From positions 310,001 through 374,000 of the forward strand of contig JAJEEG010000002.1 of the NCBI GenBank assembly GCA_022821085.1: a DNA stretch of 64,000 bases, given 5' to 3'. The stretch is from Candidatus Latescibacterota bacterium. GTDB lineage: Bacteria > JAAXHH01. Positions 15,921 to 24,001 of this stretch are shown piece after piece. A program made the position numbers and the translations under genes. The notes below the pieces were generated by a model, which was not told the DNA's origin, did no database searches, and worked only from the letters and a program-made list of their open reading frames with translations. Positions within the stretch are counted from its first letter, which is position 1; each line of letters starts with the position of its first letter.

Positions 15921-18684
15921 GGTCCATCCCCTTGCCGAACCGCCCTTCGACACGCTCCCTCGAGCGCGTGAAGATCTCGATGCCGGCCGTAACGCCCCCG
16001 CCGAAGAGCAGCCCCTCCAGCGCGCCGAGGGCGACCTGGGTGGTGCGGCCGAACTCTCCTTCCCCGAAGATCGTCGCGATCGTTTCGAGCCGTATCTGCG
16101 ACGCATCGAAGGACTGCCGCAGGGTTTCCAGGCTGGCTGTGAACATGTTGCCGCCCATCACGGTCAGGACGATGCTGGCGATCATGCCGCCCAGCGCGCC
16201 GAAGACGATGTAGAGCAGGCTTCGCCACTGCCCGGGCCGCCTGGCCAGGTAGTATGTGACGACCGGTCCGAGGGCCACGCCCGCGCCGATGAAGGCGCCT
16301 TCGAGACCGCCGGTCAGGCCCGCGGGTTGCCGGCCGAACAGGGTCTGAATGGTATCGGAACTGTACAGATTGAACGCCGCGCCCACCATGCCGCCACCCA
16401 GCGCGCCGCCCAGTACGCCGAGCCACCGGCTGAATTTGCCGGACACGCGCCGCAGCGCGACCATGCCGAAGGACACGCCCGCGCCGCCGAATGCACCGCC
16501 GAACAGGCCCAGGCCGGCCAGGACGAAAATGGGCGTGAGCGCCTCCGACGTCAGGTCGGAACTGACGGCGGCCAGGGCGGTTCCGAGGAGTAGTCCGCCG
16601 AACAGGCCGGACACGGCGCCGCCGAACGTACCTCCGATGCCTTGCTGCATGATGTCGATCCCGCCCTGTTGCAGGCGCATCAGTATGAAACCGACCATCA
16701 CCATCACCCGGTACAGCCGGGAAAGCTTGACCGACCGGTTCTGTTCCCGCAGGAAGGCCAGGCTGACCGCCCGCTGGAGGCGGCTTACGGACTCGTTGCC
16801 CGTGGGCCGGGTCAGTACCGATTCCACCGCCGAGCCGAACCAGTCCGCCAGCTCGATACTCGCCGCCCGGCGCACACTCAACATGGGATCCCGCAACGCA
16901 AGGTGCCGGAGCCGGTTGTTCAGCGCCGCGCAGCGCACGGGCCGGGATGACTCCACCGCCCGTTTGCGTACTTCCCGGCGATCGTTGTACATGGCCTCCA
17001 GAATCACGTTCACCGCATCCGGCACCTTTTCAACCAGCCAGGGCGGCACGGGCCGGTCCCGGTTGAGCAGGCTGATGCATAGCAGATACGCTTCCTGGCC
17101 GGAGACGCCGATTTCTTCGAGGTAAGGTGCGAGCAGGTCCAGGCTTTCGTGGTCCATGATGAGTTGATATGTCCTGTAATTCTCCACCGACCGTTCGAGC
17201 AAGCTCCGTGCCTGCTTCGCTTCGTAAACGCTGCCGGTCAGCCAGCGGGACACCTCAGGTATCATGCATTCGTGGGCGAGTTCCAGCCACCCTTCCCCTT
17301 CCTGGTTTCGTCGCCGGACGATACGGGCGTCGACCAGTTCCCCGAGCAGCGTACCAAGGGCCTCGGCGTCGTACCGGTCGCCGGCCTGGATACGCGCTGC
17401 CAGATCGGCCTCCCGCACGACGATGAGCCGCTCCTCCGCGGAGATAAGCGCCAGCAACACCTGCTGCACCACGGACAGGTCGGCCGCCGAAAACCGCCGG
17501 AGCACCCTTGAGAGATAGTCGGCCAGGATCTGCGAAGCGCCGCCCAGCTGGTCGTAGGCCGATTCCGTGATCAGGTTTTTCGTATTGCGTTGATCGTATA
17601 GCGTATCGCACACGATCTGCAGGTGTGGCGGATCGACGGAGTTCTCGTCGGAGAGATCCTCCAGCAGGCGGTCGACGAGCGCGTCTTCGTACCGGCAGCC
17701 GACCCGCCAGGCGGGACCCGTGATGGCCTGTGCGGCCTGTTCGGAGGTCAATCGGCTGAGACGGTATTCATGGTGGAAGATCTCCGGGACCGACGGCTTG
17801 AGCCGGCTCATCTCCGCGAGCATGTCCTCCCGCATCACGAAGACGAACTGCAGGGGCAGTGTATCGTCTTCCATGATCACGGCGAGTTCATCGACGAACG
17901 CCTCCCGGCCCGGTTCATCGAGCAGGAGAAAGAACTCTTCGAACTGGTCCAGCATGACAACGATCCGGGACGCAGGGCCGGACCAGTTCCGGTGCAGCAG
18001 TTCCTGCAGAGAAACGCTGTCCGGATCGAAGCCGCCCGCTCCACTTCCCGTTACGAGCCGCCGGACCATCCGCTGCATGTGCTGCAGGGGATCGGTGAAG
18101 CTCCGGATGATACACGTCAGGTGGCCCTGGTCCTGCAACCGGGGGATGAGGCCGGCCCGGAGGATCGAACTCTTTCCCACTCCGGAACGGCCGTAGAGGA
18201 GAAACGAGCGCCGGGCAAGGATGCGGGAGCAGATGTTCTCGATCTCCTCCTCGCGGCCGAAGAACAGGCCCTGGTCGTTCTCGGTGTAGTAGTCGAGGAA
18301 CTTGTACGGACGGGTCGGCTTGTCTTTGGCGGCCTGCGGGGACGGTTCATCCACGATCTCCACCGCGTCGCCGATGAAGACGTATCCATGCTTCGGCACC
18401 GTCTTGACGTAACGGGGATTCGACGCGTCATCCTCCAACTGCTTCCGGATCGACTTGATACACTGGGTCAGCGCCGTATCGCTGACGATCACGTCCTCCC
18501 AGACTTCGTCGAAGATGCGGTTTTTTTCAACGAGCTGTCCGGCATTGGATACCAGCAGCACCAGCACGTCGAAATACCTGGAACTCAGCGGCAGCACGGC
18601 GTGTTTCCGGCGGATCTGGCGGTTCTGGATGTCCAGCACGAAGTCGTCGAACCGGAAGCCTTTTGCGGCGGTCTGTTGCATCAT
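15907..18684 (-). CDS. Winged-helix / STAND NTPase / glycine-zipper membrane protein
   Basis: A 925-residue protein with an unusual order of parts. Residues 9-105 form an OmpR/CadC-type winged helix (FRFDDFVLDIQNRQI, ending RYVKTVPKHGYVFIG). FFGREEEI (141-148) opens a STAND-type ATPase, with Walker A GRSGVGKSS (165-173) and Walker B IVVMLDQFEEFF (241-252). After an alpha-helical region with HEAT-like segments (about 560-660) there is a membrane part from about 670 with many G-xxx-G stretches such as GGTFGGAVSGLFGG, GLFGGAFGGAG and GVLGGALGGGMVG. Related nSTAND1 proteins usually end in WD40 or TPR repeats instead. It is divergent from ribB. Possible roles are a membrane-bound one-component regulator or a conflict/defence protein; neither is proven. 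Confidence 0.8.
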   Translation of the reverse strand: MMQQTAAKGFRFDDFVLDIQNRQIRRKHAVLPLSSRYFDVLVLLVSNAGQLVEKNRIFDEVWEDVIVSDTALTQCIKSIRKQLEDDASNPRYVKTVPKHGYVFIGDAVEIVDEPSPQAAKDKPTRPYKFLDYYTENDQGLFFGREEEIENICSRILARRSFLLYGRSGVGKSSILRAGLIPRLQDQGHLTCIIRSFTDPLQHMQRMVRRLVTGSGAGGFDPDSVSLQELLHRNWSGPASRIVVMLDQFEEFFLLLDEPGREAFVDELAVIMEDDTLPLQFVFVMREDMLAEMSRLKPSVPEIFHHEYRLSRLTSEQAAQAITGPAWRVGCRYEDALVDRLLEDLSDENSVDPPHLQIVCDTLYDQRNTKNLITESAYDQLGGASQILADYLSRVLRRFSAADLSVVQQVLLALISAEERLIVVREADLAARIQAGDRYDAEALGTLLGELVDARIVRRRNQEGEGWLELAHECMIPEVSRWLTGSVYEAKQARSLLERSVENYRTYQLIMDHESLDLLAPYLEEIGVSGQEAYLLCISLLNRDRPVPPWLVEKVPDAVNVILEAMYNDRREVRKRAVESSRPVRCAALNNRLRHLALRDPMLSVRRAASIELADWFGSAVESVLTRPTGNESVSRLQRAVSLAFLREQNRSVKLSRLYRVMVMVGFILMRLQQGGIDIMQQGIGGTFGGAVSGLFGGLLLGTALAAVSSDLTSEALTPIFVLAGLGLFGGAFGGAGVSFGMVALRRVSGKFSRWLGVLGGALGGGMVGAAFNLYSSDTIQTLFGRQPAGLTGGLEGAFIGAGVALGPVVTYYLARRPGQWRSLLYIVFGALGGMIASIVLTVMGGNMFTASLETLRQSFDASQIRLETIATIFGEGEFGRTTQVALGALEGLLFGGGVTAGIEIFTRSRERVEGRFGKGMDRGAS

Positions 18685-18930
18685 TCGGGGCTCAATGGGC
18701 GGATTCTGAAGAAAAAAAAGTGCGATTCACAGGTTTCTCACAGAATACTCACGGGGAACTCATGCAATTCATATTTGGTATGAATATAATCCCCTTATGA
18801 ACATATGTCTAATTTTCCACCTAGGCACGGCGGCCGGAGCGTTCTTCCTGAAAATCCATTCACTTGCGAATCCGATTGTGAGAGCGCGCCGCTCGTGTTT
18901 AATTACACCTTAGAAAAGGGGGTAAGCGAG
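18685..18930. promoter_or_regulatory. Divergent intergenic region, STAND regulator / ribB
   Basis: A 246-bp AT-rich spacer. It holds the TATAAT at 18785-18790 and the inverted repeat described separately. ribB genes often carry an FMN riboswitch, but its conserved core is not visible here. Confidence 0.45.
18767..18785. promoter_or_regulatory. Perfect inverted repeat between the STAND regulator and ribB
   Basis: ATTCATA (18767-18773) and TATGAAT (18779-18785) are perfect inverted arms around a 5-bp centre. The right arm touches a consensus -10 (TATAAT, 18785-18790) pointing toward ribB, with no good -35. The site lies 83 bp before the winged-helix gene start, so it could be an operator for that protein. 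Confidence 0.45.
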
Positions 18931-19578
18931 ATGTTATCCCATTTCTGCACCATTCCCGAGGCCGTGGAAGAAGTAAGAGCAGGACGGGTGCTGATCGTCA
19001 TCGATGACGAGAACCGCGAGAACGAAGGCGACTTCATGGTAGCCGCCGAAAAGGTCACGCCCGAAATCATCAACTTCATGTCGAGGCACGGACGGGGGTT
19101 GATCTGTCTGCCCACCACGAAACAGCGGCTTGCAGAGCTGGACATCCCCATCATGGTCGATGGGAAAACGTCGACCGGGGACACGCCCTTCACGGTATCC
19201 GTGGATGCCGTAAACGGCGTGACGTCCGGCATTTCCGCCCATGACCGGGCGGTAAGCGCTCAACTGTTCGTGAACCCGGATACGACGCCGGAGGACTTCG
19301 AACGGCCGGGACACCTCTTCCCGTTGCAGGCACGCGACGGCGGCGTGCTGGAAAGGGACGGGCACACCGAGGCCACGGTTGACCTGATGCGGCTGGCCGG
19401 TCTCTACCCGGCGGGGGTCCTGTGCGAAGTGTTGGACGAGGACGGCTCCATGGCCCGTCTTCCCCGGTTGGTCGAAATCGCCGACGAGCATCATCTGAAA
19501 ATCGCAACCATCAAGGACCTCATCGAGGACCGCCTCGAAGAGAAACTCGTACTGGAATTCGCCTGCAGCGGCGGGTAA
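18931..19578 (+). CDS. ribB: 3,4-dihydroxy-2-butanone-4-phosphate synthase
   Basis: Converts ribulose 5-phosphate to dihydroxybutanone phosphate and formate for riboflavin synthesis. From ATG 18931 the product has 215 residues, the length of a monofunctional enzyme without the GTP cyclohydrolase II domain. Motifs are DDENRENEGDFMVAAE (acidic metal/substrate loop), RHGRGLICLP, DTPFTVSVDA, GHLFPLQA and GHTEATVDL. GGGGTAAGCGAG precedes the start. An upstream frame to 18805 adds 42 residues that do not resemble the family. No other rib gene is nearby. Confidence 0.92.
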   Translation: MLSHFCTIPEAVEEVRAGRVLIVIDDENRENEGDFMVAAEKVTPEIINFMSRHGRGLICLPTTKQRLAELDIPIMVDGKTSTGDTPFTVSVDAVNGVTSGISAHDRAVSAQLFVNPDTTPEDFERPGHLFPLQARDGGVLERDGHTEATVDLMRLAGLYPAGVLCEVLDEDGSMARLPRLVEIADEHHLKIATIKDLIEDRLEEKLVLEFACSGG

Positions 19579-19584
19579 GGCGGC

Positions 19585-19611
19585 AGGCAGTCCAGGCAGT
19601 CCAGGCGGTTT
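19585..19611 (+). repeat. 9-bp tandem repeat after ribB
   Basis: AGGCAGTCC at 19585-19593 and 19594-19602, then the degenerate AGGCGGTTT at 19603-19611, in the 86-bp spacer between ribB and hpnC. It shares the 9-bp period of the other arrays in this window. Confidence 0.6.
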
Positions 19612-19664
19612 AAGCGTTCCGGCAGATCAGGCGGGCCGGGAGACGGTCTTTCCGCGTCTTATTC

Positions 19665-20603
19665 ATGTCCCAGTTACCCGACTATCTGCCGGAAGCCGTG
19701 CTCCGGTTCAATGATCTCGCCCTCGACGCCCTGCCCGGCGCCGGGGACGCCTCCCTGGAGTCCGCCCACAGGTATTGCAGCCACCTCGCGCGCCGGCATT
19801 ACGAGAATTTCATCGTCGTTTCCCCCTTTCTGCCCACCGCGCTCCGGCGGCACTTCTACCATGTCTACGCCTACTGCCGGTGGTCCGACGACCTCGCCGA
19901 CGAAACCGGAGACACCGGCCTGTCCCTCGAGCTGCTCGCCTGGTGGGACGCCGAACTGCAGGCCTGTTACGAAAACGAATTCCGTCATCCGGTATTCATC
20001 GCCCTCCGGGAAACGATCGACCGGTTCGACATACCGATTGCCCCGTTCCGGGACCTGCTGACCGCGTTCCGGCAGGACCAGGTCGTGACCCGTTACCGGA
20101 CCTACGCGGACGTGCTCGAATACTGTCGCTATTCCGCCAATCCCGTGGGCCGTCTCGTGCTTTACCTGTGCGGCTACCGGGACAGGGAACGCCAGGCGCT
20201 GTCCGACGCCACGTGCACCGCGCTCCAGCTGGCCAATTTCTGGCAGGATGTGCGGGTAGACCTGGAAAAGGGCCGGATCTACCTGCCCCTGGAGGATATG
20301 GACCGGTACCATTACACCGAAGCGGACCTCGAGGCAGGGGTCGTCGACGATCGATTCAGGGGACTGATGACGTACCAGGTGAGCCGGACGCGCAAGCTGT
20401 TCGAAGAGGGGCTCGGACTGTGCGGGATGGTGGACGCGAGGGTCGGGCTGGACATCGAACTGTTCAACCGGTGCGGTTCCGCCCTGCTGGACCAGATCGA
20501 AAGACGGCGGTACGACGTGCTGTCCCGGCGGCCCACCCTGTCGTCCGCACGGAAGGCCGGCCTGTTCATGAAATACGCACTGAAACGACTATGGATACGC
20601 TAG
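19665..20603 (+). CDS. hpnC: Presqualene diphosphate-forming pathway protein HpnC (squalene synthase-like)
   Basis: With HpnD and HpnE it makes squalene from farnesyl diphosphate by the three-enzyme bacterial route; HpnC converts presqualene diphosphate to hydroxysqualene. The 312-residue protein is all-alpha prenyltransferase-like. The first aspartate-rich motif is WSDDLADE (D75, D76, D79), the second is FWQDVRVDLEKGRIYLP. The order hpnC-hpnD-hpnE with overlapping ends is the standard operon. It follows ribB by 86 bp. Confidence 0.92.
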   Translation: MSQLPDYLPEAVLRFNDLALDALPGAGDASLESAHRYCSHLARRHYENFIVVSPFLPTALRRHFYHVYAYCRWSDDLADETGDTGLSLELLAWWDAELQACYENEFRHPVFIALRETIDRFDIPIAPFRDLLTAFRQDQVVTRYRTYADVLEYCRYSANPVGRLVLYLCGYRDRERQALSDATCTALQLANFWQDVRVDLEKGRIYLPLEDMDRYHYTEADLEAGVVDDRFRGLMTYQVSRTRKLFEEGLGLCGMVDARVGLDIELFNRCGSALLDQIERRRYDVLSRRPTLSSARKAGLFMKYALKRLWIR

Positions 20604-21574
20604 AACGTTCCTATGAATTCTGCCGCGCGGTCGCGAAATCGAGGGCGAAGAACTTCTACTATTCCTTCCTCGTCCTGCCGGCCGAACGAAGACGGGCCAT
20701 GTGCGCGGTCTACGCCTTCATGCGCTACTGTGACGATATCGTCGACGAGGAGGCCGGAGAGACCGGAGAGGCCGGCGCGACCGGGGAAGCCGGCGCTACC
20801 GGCACCACCGGGACGGACAACGAAACCGGCTCAATCGGAACGAACGGGGAGGCCGGAAGGGCGGACCGTCAATCCCGGCTGAAGGCCTGCCGCGAGATCC
20901 TGGACAGCGCCTATGACGGGACACCCGCCGGAGACCGCGCTAATGAAGGGGCGCCGGCCGGCGGCGGCATGTTGCCGGCGTTCAGCGACACGGTGCGGAG
21001 GTTCGACATCCCCAGGGCGTATTTCGACGCCATCATCGACGGCGCGGAAATGGACCTTACCGTGACACGATACGCCACCTTCGCAGACCTTTACCAGTAC
21101 TGCTACCGCGTGGCTTCCGCCGTCGGACTGGTGTGCATACGCATCTTCGGTTACCAGGGGGAAGAAGCCGAGCGGTACGCCGAATCCTGCGGCATCGCCT
21201 TCCAGCTGACCAATATACTCCGCGACATCCGGGAAGACGCCGGGATGGGCCGCGTCTACCTGCCGCAGGAAGACCTCGACGCCTTCGGGTACCCGGAAGA
21301 GAACCTGCGAAACGGACTGTTCAACGACCAATTCCGGCGGCTGATGGGATTCCAGGTGGAACGGGCCAGGAGCTTCTACGACGAGGCGCTGCCCCTCCTT
21401 CCGCTCGTACAACCCTCGAGCCGGGCGTGCCTGGCGACTATGATGGGCATCTACCGGGCGTGTCTCGAGGAAATCCCCCGCCGCCAGTACGACGTCTATA
21501 GCCAGCGCATCGGCCTGTCCCCGTGGAAGAAGCTCTCCATCACGGCCCGGGCGCTGATCCGGAAACGCGTATGA
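20591..21574 (+). CDS. hpnD: Presqualene diphosphate synthase HpnD
   Basis: Joins two farnesyl diphosphates to presqualene diphosphate. The start at ATG 20591 overlaps the end of hpnC by 13 bp and gives 327 residues. Diagnostic motifs are YCDDIVDEE (D48, D49, D52) and NILRDIREDAGMGRVYLP. Just after the first motif an insertion at about residues 56-89 consists of Gly-X-Y triplets (GETGEAGATGEAGATGTTG and further), encoded by a 9-bp-period repeat at 20756-20857. It sits where the family has a short loop. A longer frame (from 19775) is an out-of-frame shadow of hpnC. Confidence 0.92.
   Translation: MDTLERSYEFCRAVAKSRAKNFYYSFLVLPAERRRAMCAVYAFMRYCDDIVDEEAGETGEAGATGEAGATGTTGTDNETGSIGTNGEAGRADRQSRLKACREILDSAYDGTPAGDRANEGAPAGGGMLPAFSDTVRRFDIPRAYFDAIIDGAEMDLTVTRYATFADLYQYCYRVASAVGLVCIRIFGYQGEEAERYAESCGIAFQLTNILRDIREDAGMGRVYLPQEDLDAFGYPEENLRNGLFNDQFRRLMGFQVERARSFYDEALPLLPLVQPSSRACLATMMGIYRACLEEIPRRQYDVYSQRIGLSPWKKLSITARALIRKRV
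20756..20857 (+). repeat. In-frame 9-bp-period array inside hpnD
   Basis: Degenerate units of the type RCCGGNGNN follow each other (ACCGGAGAG, GCCGGCGCG, ACCGGGGAA, GCCGGCGCT, ACCGGCACC). They encode collagen-like Gly-X-Y triplets without proline. Confidence 0.7.
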
Positions 21575-23103
21575 CCCAGGTAATCGTCATCGGAGGAGGA
21601 CTGGCCGGACTGGCCGGCGCGGTCGCACTGGCCGATGCCGGTCTCCAGGTCGAGCTGTACGAAAGGCGTCCGATCCTGGGAGGCCGCGCCACCTCCTTCA
21701 TCCACCCGTCGAGCGGCGAAAGGGTGGACAACTGCCAGCATGTGCTCCTGGGCTGCTGTGTCAACCTCGTCGACTTCTATACGCGCCTCGGCGTCGCGGA
21801 ACATATCGATTTCCACGAGGACATCCCGTTCATCGACGAGTCCAGCCGGGTCTCGGTCATCGGGCCCTCGGCCCTCCCCCCGCCCCTTCACCTGCTTCCA
21901 TCGTTCCTGCGGCTGAAAACCATGGGCATCCGGGACAAGCTGTCGATCGTCCGGAACGTGATCGGCATGATTCGTCACGTTGCGAAACTACAGAGAACCG
22001 GCTATCCATCAGTGGCGCCTGCCTCGTCCGCGTCGCCCACCACGCCAGCAGCGCCCGCCTCGGCAGCGCCCGCTTCGGTGGCGCCCGCTTCGGTGGCGTC
22101 CCGCGGCGCGGAGCCTTCTCCGGTAACCATGGCCGCCTGGTTCGATGCCCACGGGGCAACGAAACGGGCCGTCGAAGCCTTCTGGAAACCCTTCCTGATC
22201 AGCGCGCTCAACGATGAAATGGACGACATCGACGCCGACTACGGAATCGGAACTGCCGTCCGGGCCATGCTGCTCAATCGCAGCGGATACGAGGTGGGAC
22301 TGCCCGCCGTTCCGCTGGGAGATCTATACGCGCCCTGTATAGACTACATCGAGCAGCGGGGCGGCCGCGTCCTGTTCAACCGGGGTGTTACCGGCATTTC
22401 CGTCCACGACGGCAAGGTGGCTTCCATCTCGCTGCAGGACGGTTCGTCCGTCGAAGCCGGGGCCTACCTTTCGGCCCTGCCTTTCGACGTTCTGTGCAGG
22501 CTGCTTCCTAAAAGCCAGGCCTCGGATCCCTACTTCTCGATGCTGGACGGGCTGTCGGTCTCGCCCATCACGGCCGTGCACGTCTGGTTCGACCGTCCCG
22601 TGACGGAACTGGGCTACGCCGCCGTGATCGGCCGGAGGATCCAGTGGATATTCAACCAGTCCAGCCGGCACGCCGGCGCCTTCTCCGCGGATAACGGCGG
22701 CGCCTATCTCGGACTCGTGGTCAGCGCATCCGATGACTGGATGAAAACACCCCGGCAGGTCATCATCGATCAGGCCATGGAAGATCTCGAATCCCTCCTG
22801 CCCGCCGTACGCCAGGCCAAACTGCTCAAGGCCATCGTCGTCAAGGAGGGCCGGGCCACCTTCGCGCCCCGGCCCGGCTGCGACGCGCTGCGCCCCGGTC
22901 CATCCAGTCCCCTCCCCAATTTCTCCATCGCAGGCGACTGGGTGCAGACAGGCTGGCCGGCGACCATGGAAAGCGCCGTGCGCAGCGGCTACCAGGCCGC
23001 CGAGGTCCTGCTGCGGACCCGGGGCGTACGGACGCCCATCCTGAAACCCGACCTGCCTGCGGAGGGACTGATGAAGTGGGTAACGGGACTGCGGGGCTTC
23101 TGA
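21571..23103 (+). CDS. hpnE: Hydroxysqualene dehydroxylase HpnE
   Basis: FAD-dependent amine oxidase/phytoene desaturase-like enzyme that reduces hydroxysqualene to squalene. The ATG at 21571 overlaps the hpnD stop (ATGA). The 510-residue product has the FAD motif VIVIGGGLAGLAGAVAL near the start, ELYERRPILGGRATSF, and the C-terminal FSIAGDWVQTGWPATMESAV typical of the family. A 35-residue Ala/Pro/Ser insertion near residues 148-185 (APASAAPASVAPASVAS) is encoded by a repeat with 15-bp period. No squalene-hopene cyclase gene lies in the window. Confidence 0.92.
   Translation: MTQVIVIGGGLAGLAGAVALADAGLQVELYERRPILGGRATSFIHPSSGERVDNCQHVLLGCCVNLVDFYTRLGVAEHIDFHEDIPFIDESSRVSVIGPSALPPPLHLLPSFLRLKTMGIRDKLSIVRNVIGMIRHVAKLQRTGYPSVAPASSASPTTPAAPASAAPASVAPASVASRGAEPSPVTMAAWFDAHGATKRAVEAFWKPFLISALNDEMDDIDADYGIGTAVRAMLLNRSGYEVGLPAVPLGDLYAPCIDYIEQRGGRVLFNRGVTGISVHDGKVASISLQDGSSVEAGAYLSALPFDVLCRLLPKSQASDPYFSMLDGLSVSPITAVHVWFDRPVTELGYAAVIGRRIQWIFNQSSRHAGAFSADNGGAYLGLVVSASDDWMKTPRQVIIDQAMEDLESLLPAVRQAKLLKAIVVKEGRATFAPRPGCDALRPGPSSPLPNFSIAGDWVQTGWPATMESAVRSGYQAAEVLLRTRGVRTPILKPDLPAEGLMKWVTGLRGF
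22063..22107 (+). repeat. 15-bp tandem repeat inside hpnE
   Basis: About three copies of CGCCCGCTTCGGTGG-like units (the first reads CGCCCGCCTCGGCAG) encode APAS(A/V) pentapeptides in frame. Boundaries are approximate. Confidence 0.6.
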
Positions 23104-23116
23104 CCGTTACGACACC

Positions 23117-23145
23117 TTGACCCCCCCTTTTACTTCCGTTATATT
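23117..23145 (+). promoter_or_regulatory. Promoter before the sugar isomerase-like gene
   Basis: TTGACC at 23117-23122 and TATATT at 23140-23145 with a 17-bp spacer, just after the hpnE stop and 75 bp before the next start codon. One of the clearest promoters in the window. Confidence 0.6.
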
Positions 23146-23219
23146 TCGTACAGTATTCATTCCGGTATCTGTCCGCTCCGTTTCCCACTAGTAAGGATCT
23201 ATCCGAAAGAAGGATCTCT

Positions 23220-23987
23220 ATGCCCGCCAACCTGCTTGCGTGCCGAACGGCAAGCTACGGAAAATTCAGTGAATCCGCCTACGCCCATCTGCCCACGATC
23301 GGCGTTCATCACGTGGAAATCAACGCGCCCGCGCCGGACCAGGTCGCCGGGGTCAAGACCAGGCTCGAAGATCACGGGCTTTCGGCCAGCAGCCTGCAGT
23401 GCCCGGTGGAGATCGGGTACGACGACGTGGACGCGCGGCTGACCCCGCACCTGGACGCCGCCGCGGCCCTGGGCGCCGGATTGCTTTTCGTAAGCGTACA
23501 GGCCGGGGATCTGGATAAGCGCCTGGCTTACGAGCGATTGCACCGCGCGGGGGCCAAAGCCGCCGAGTACGGGATCACCATCGGCATGGAAACCCATCCC
23601 GATCTGATCACCAACGCGGCCGTCGCCCTGGAGACCATGCGCGGCGTCGACCACCCGAGCGTCCGCGTGAACTACGACACGGCCAACATCCACTACTACA
23701 ACCGGGACGTGGACCACGTCGACGAAATGGAAAAGGTCATCGACTACATCGGCAGCATGCATCTCAAGGACACCGACGGCCGATTCAAGACCTGGTGCTT
23801 TCCCACTTTCGGCGAGGGCATCGTCGATTTCAAGAAGGTATTCGACCGGCTGAACGCCCACGGGTTCCACGGACCGTTCACCATGGAAATCGAGGGCGTG
23901 GAAGGGGAATCCTTAAACGAAGAGGAGACCTGCCGGCGCGTGGCGGATTCGGTGGCGCACCTGCGGAGCGTCGGGTGTGACGTGTAG
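23220..23987 (+). CDS. Sugar phosphate isomerase/epimerase (xylose isomerase-like TIM barrel)
   Basis: A 255-residue AP-endonuclease-2-like TIM barrel, a family of isomerases and epimerases of sugars and inositols. Visible metal-site elements are GITIGMETHPDLI, VRVNYDTANIHYYN, DYIGSMHLKDTDGRF and GPFTMEIEGVEGE, carrying the expected E, D, H and E ligands. The gene has its own promoter. Such genes are numerous in related environmental genomes, and the substrate cannot be assigned. The GNAT gene follows 14 bp after its stop, probably in the same transcript. Confidence 0.85.
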   Translation: MPANLLACRTASYGKFSESAYAHLPTIGVHHVEINAPAPDQVAGVKTRLEDHGLSASSLQCPVEIGYDDVDARLTPHLDAAAALGAGLLFVSVQAGDLDKRLAYERLHRAGAKAAEYGITIGMETHPDLITNAAVALETMRGVDHPSVRVNYDTANIHYYNRDVDHVDEMEKVIDYIGSMHLKDTDGRFKTWCFPTFGEGIVDFKKVFDRLNAHGFHGPFTMEIEGVEGESLNEEETCRRVADSVAHLRSVGCDV

Positions 23988-24001
23988 GAGGCGGGGCGTC
24001 C

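Noticed and set aside
18791-18930. Possible FMN riboswitch in front of ribB
   Set aside because: The conserved RFN core words were not found in the leader, and the leader is short for one.
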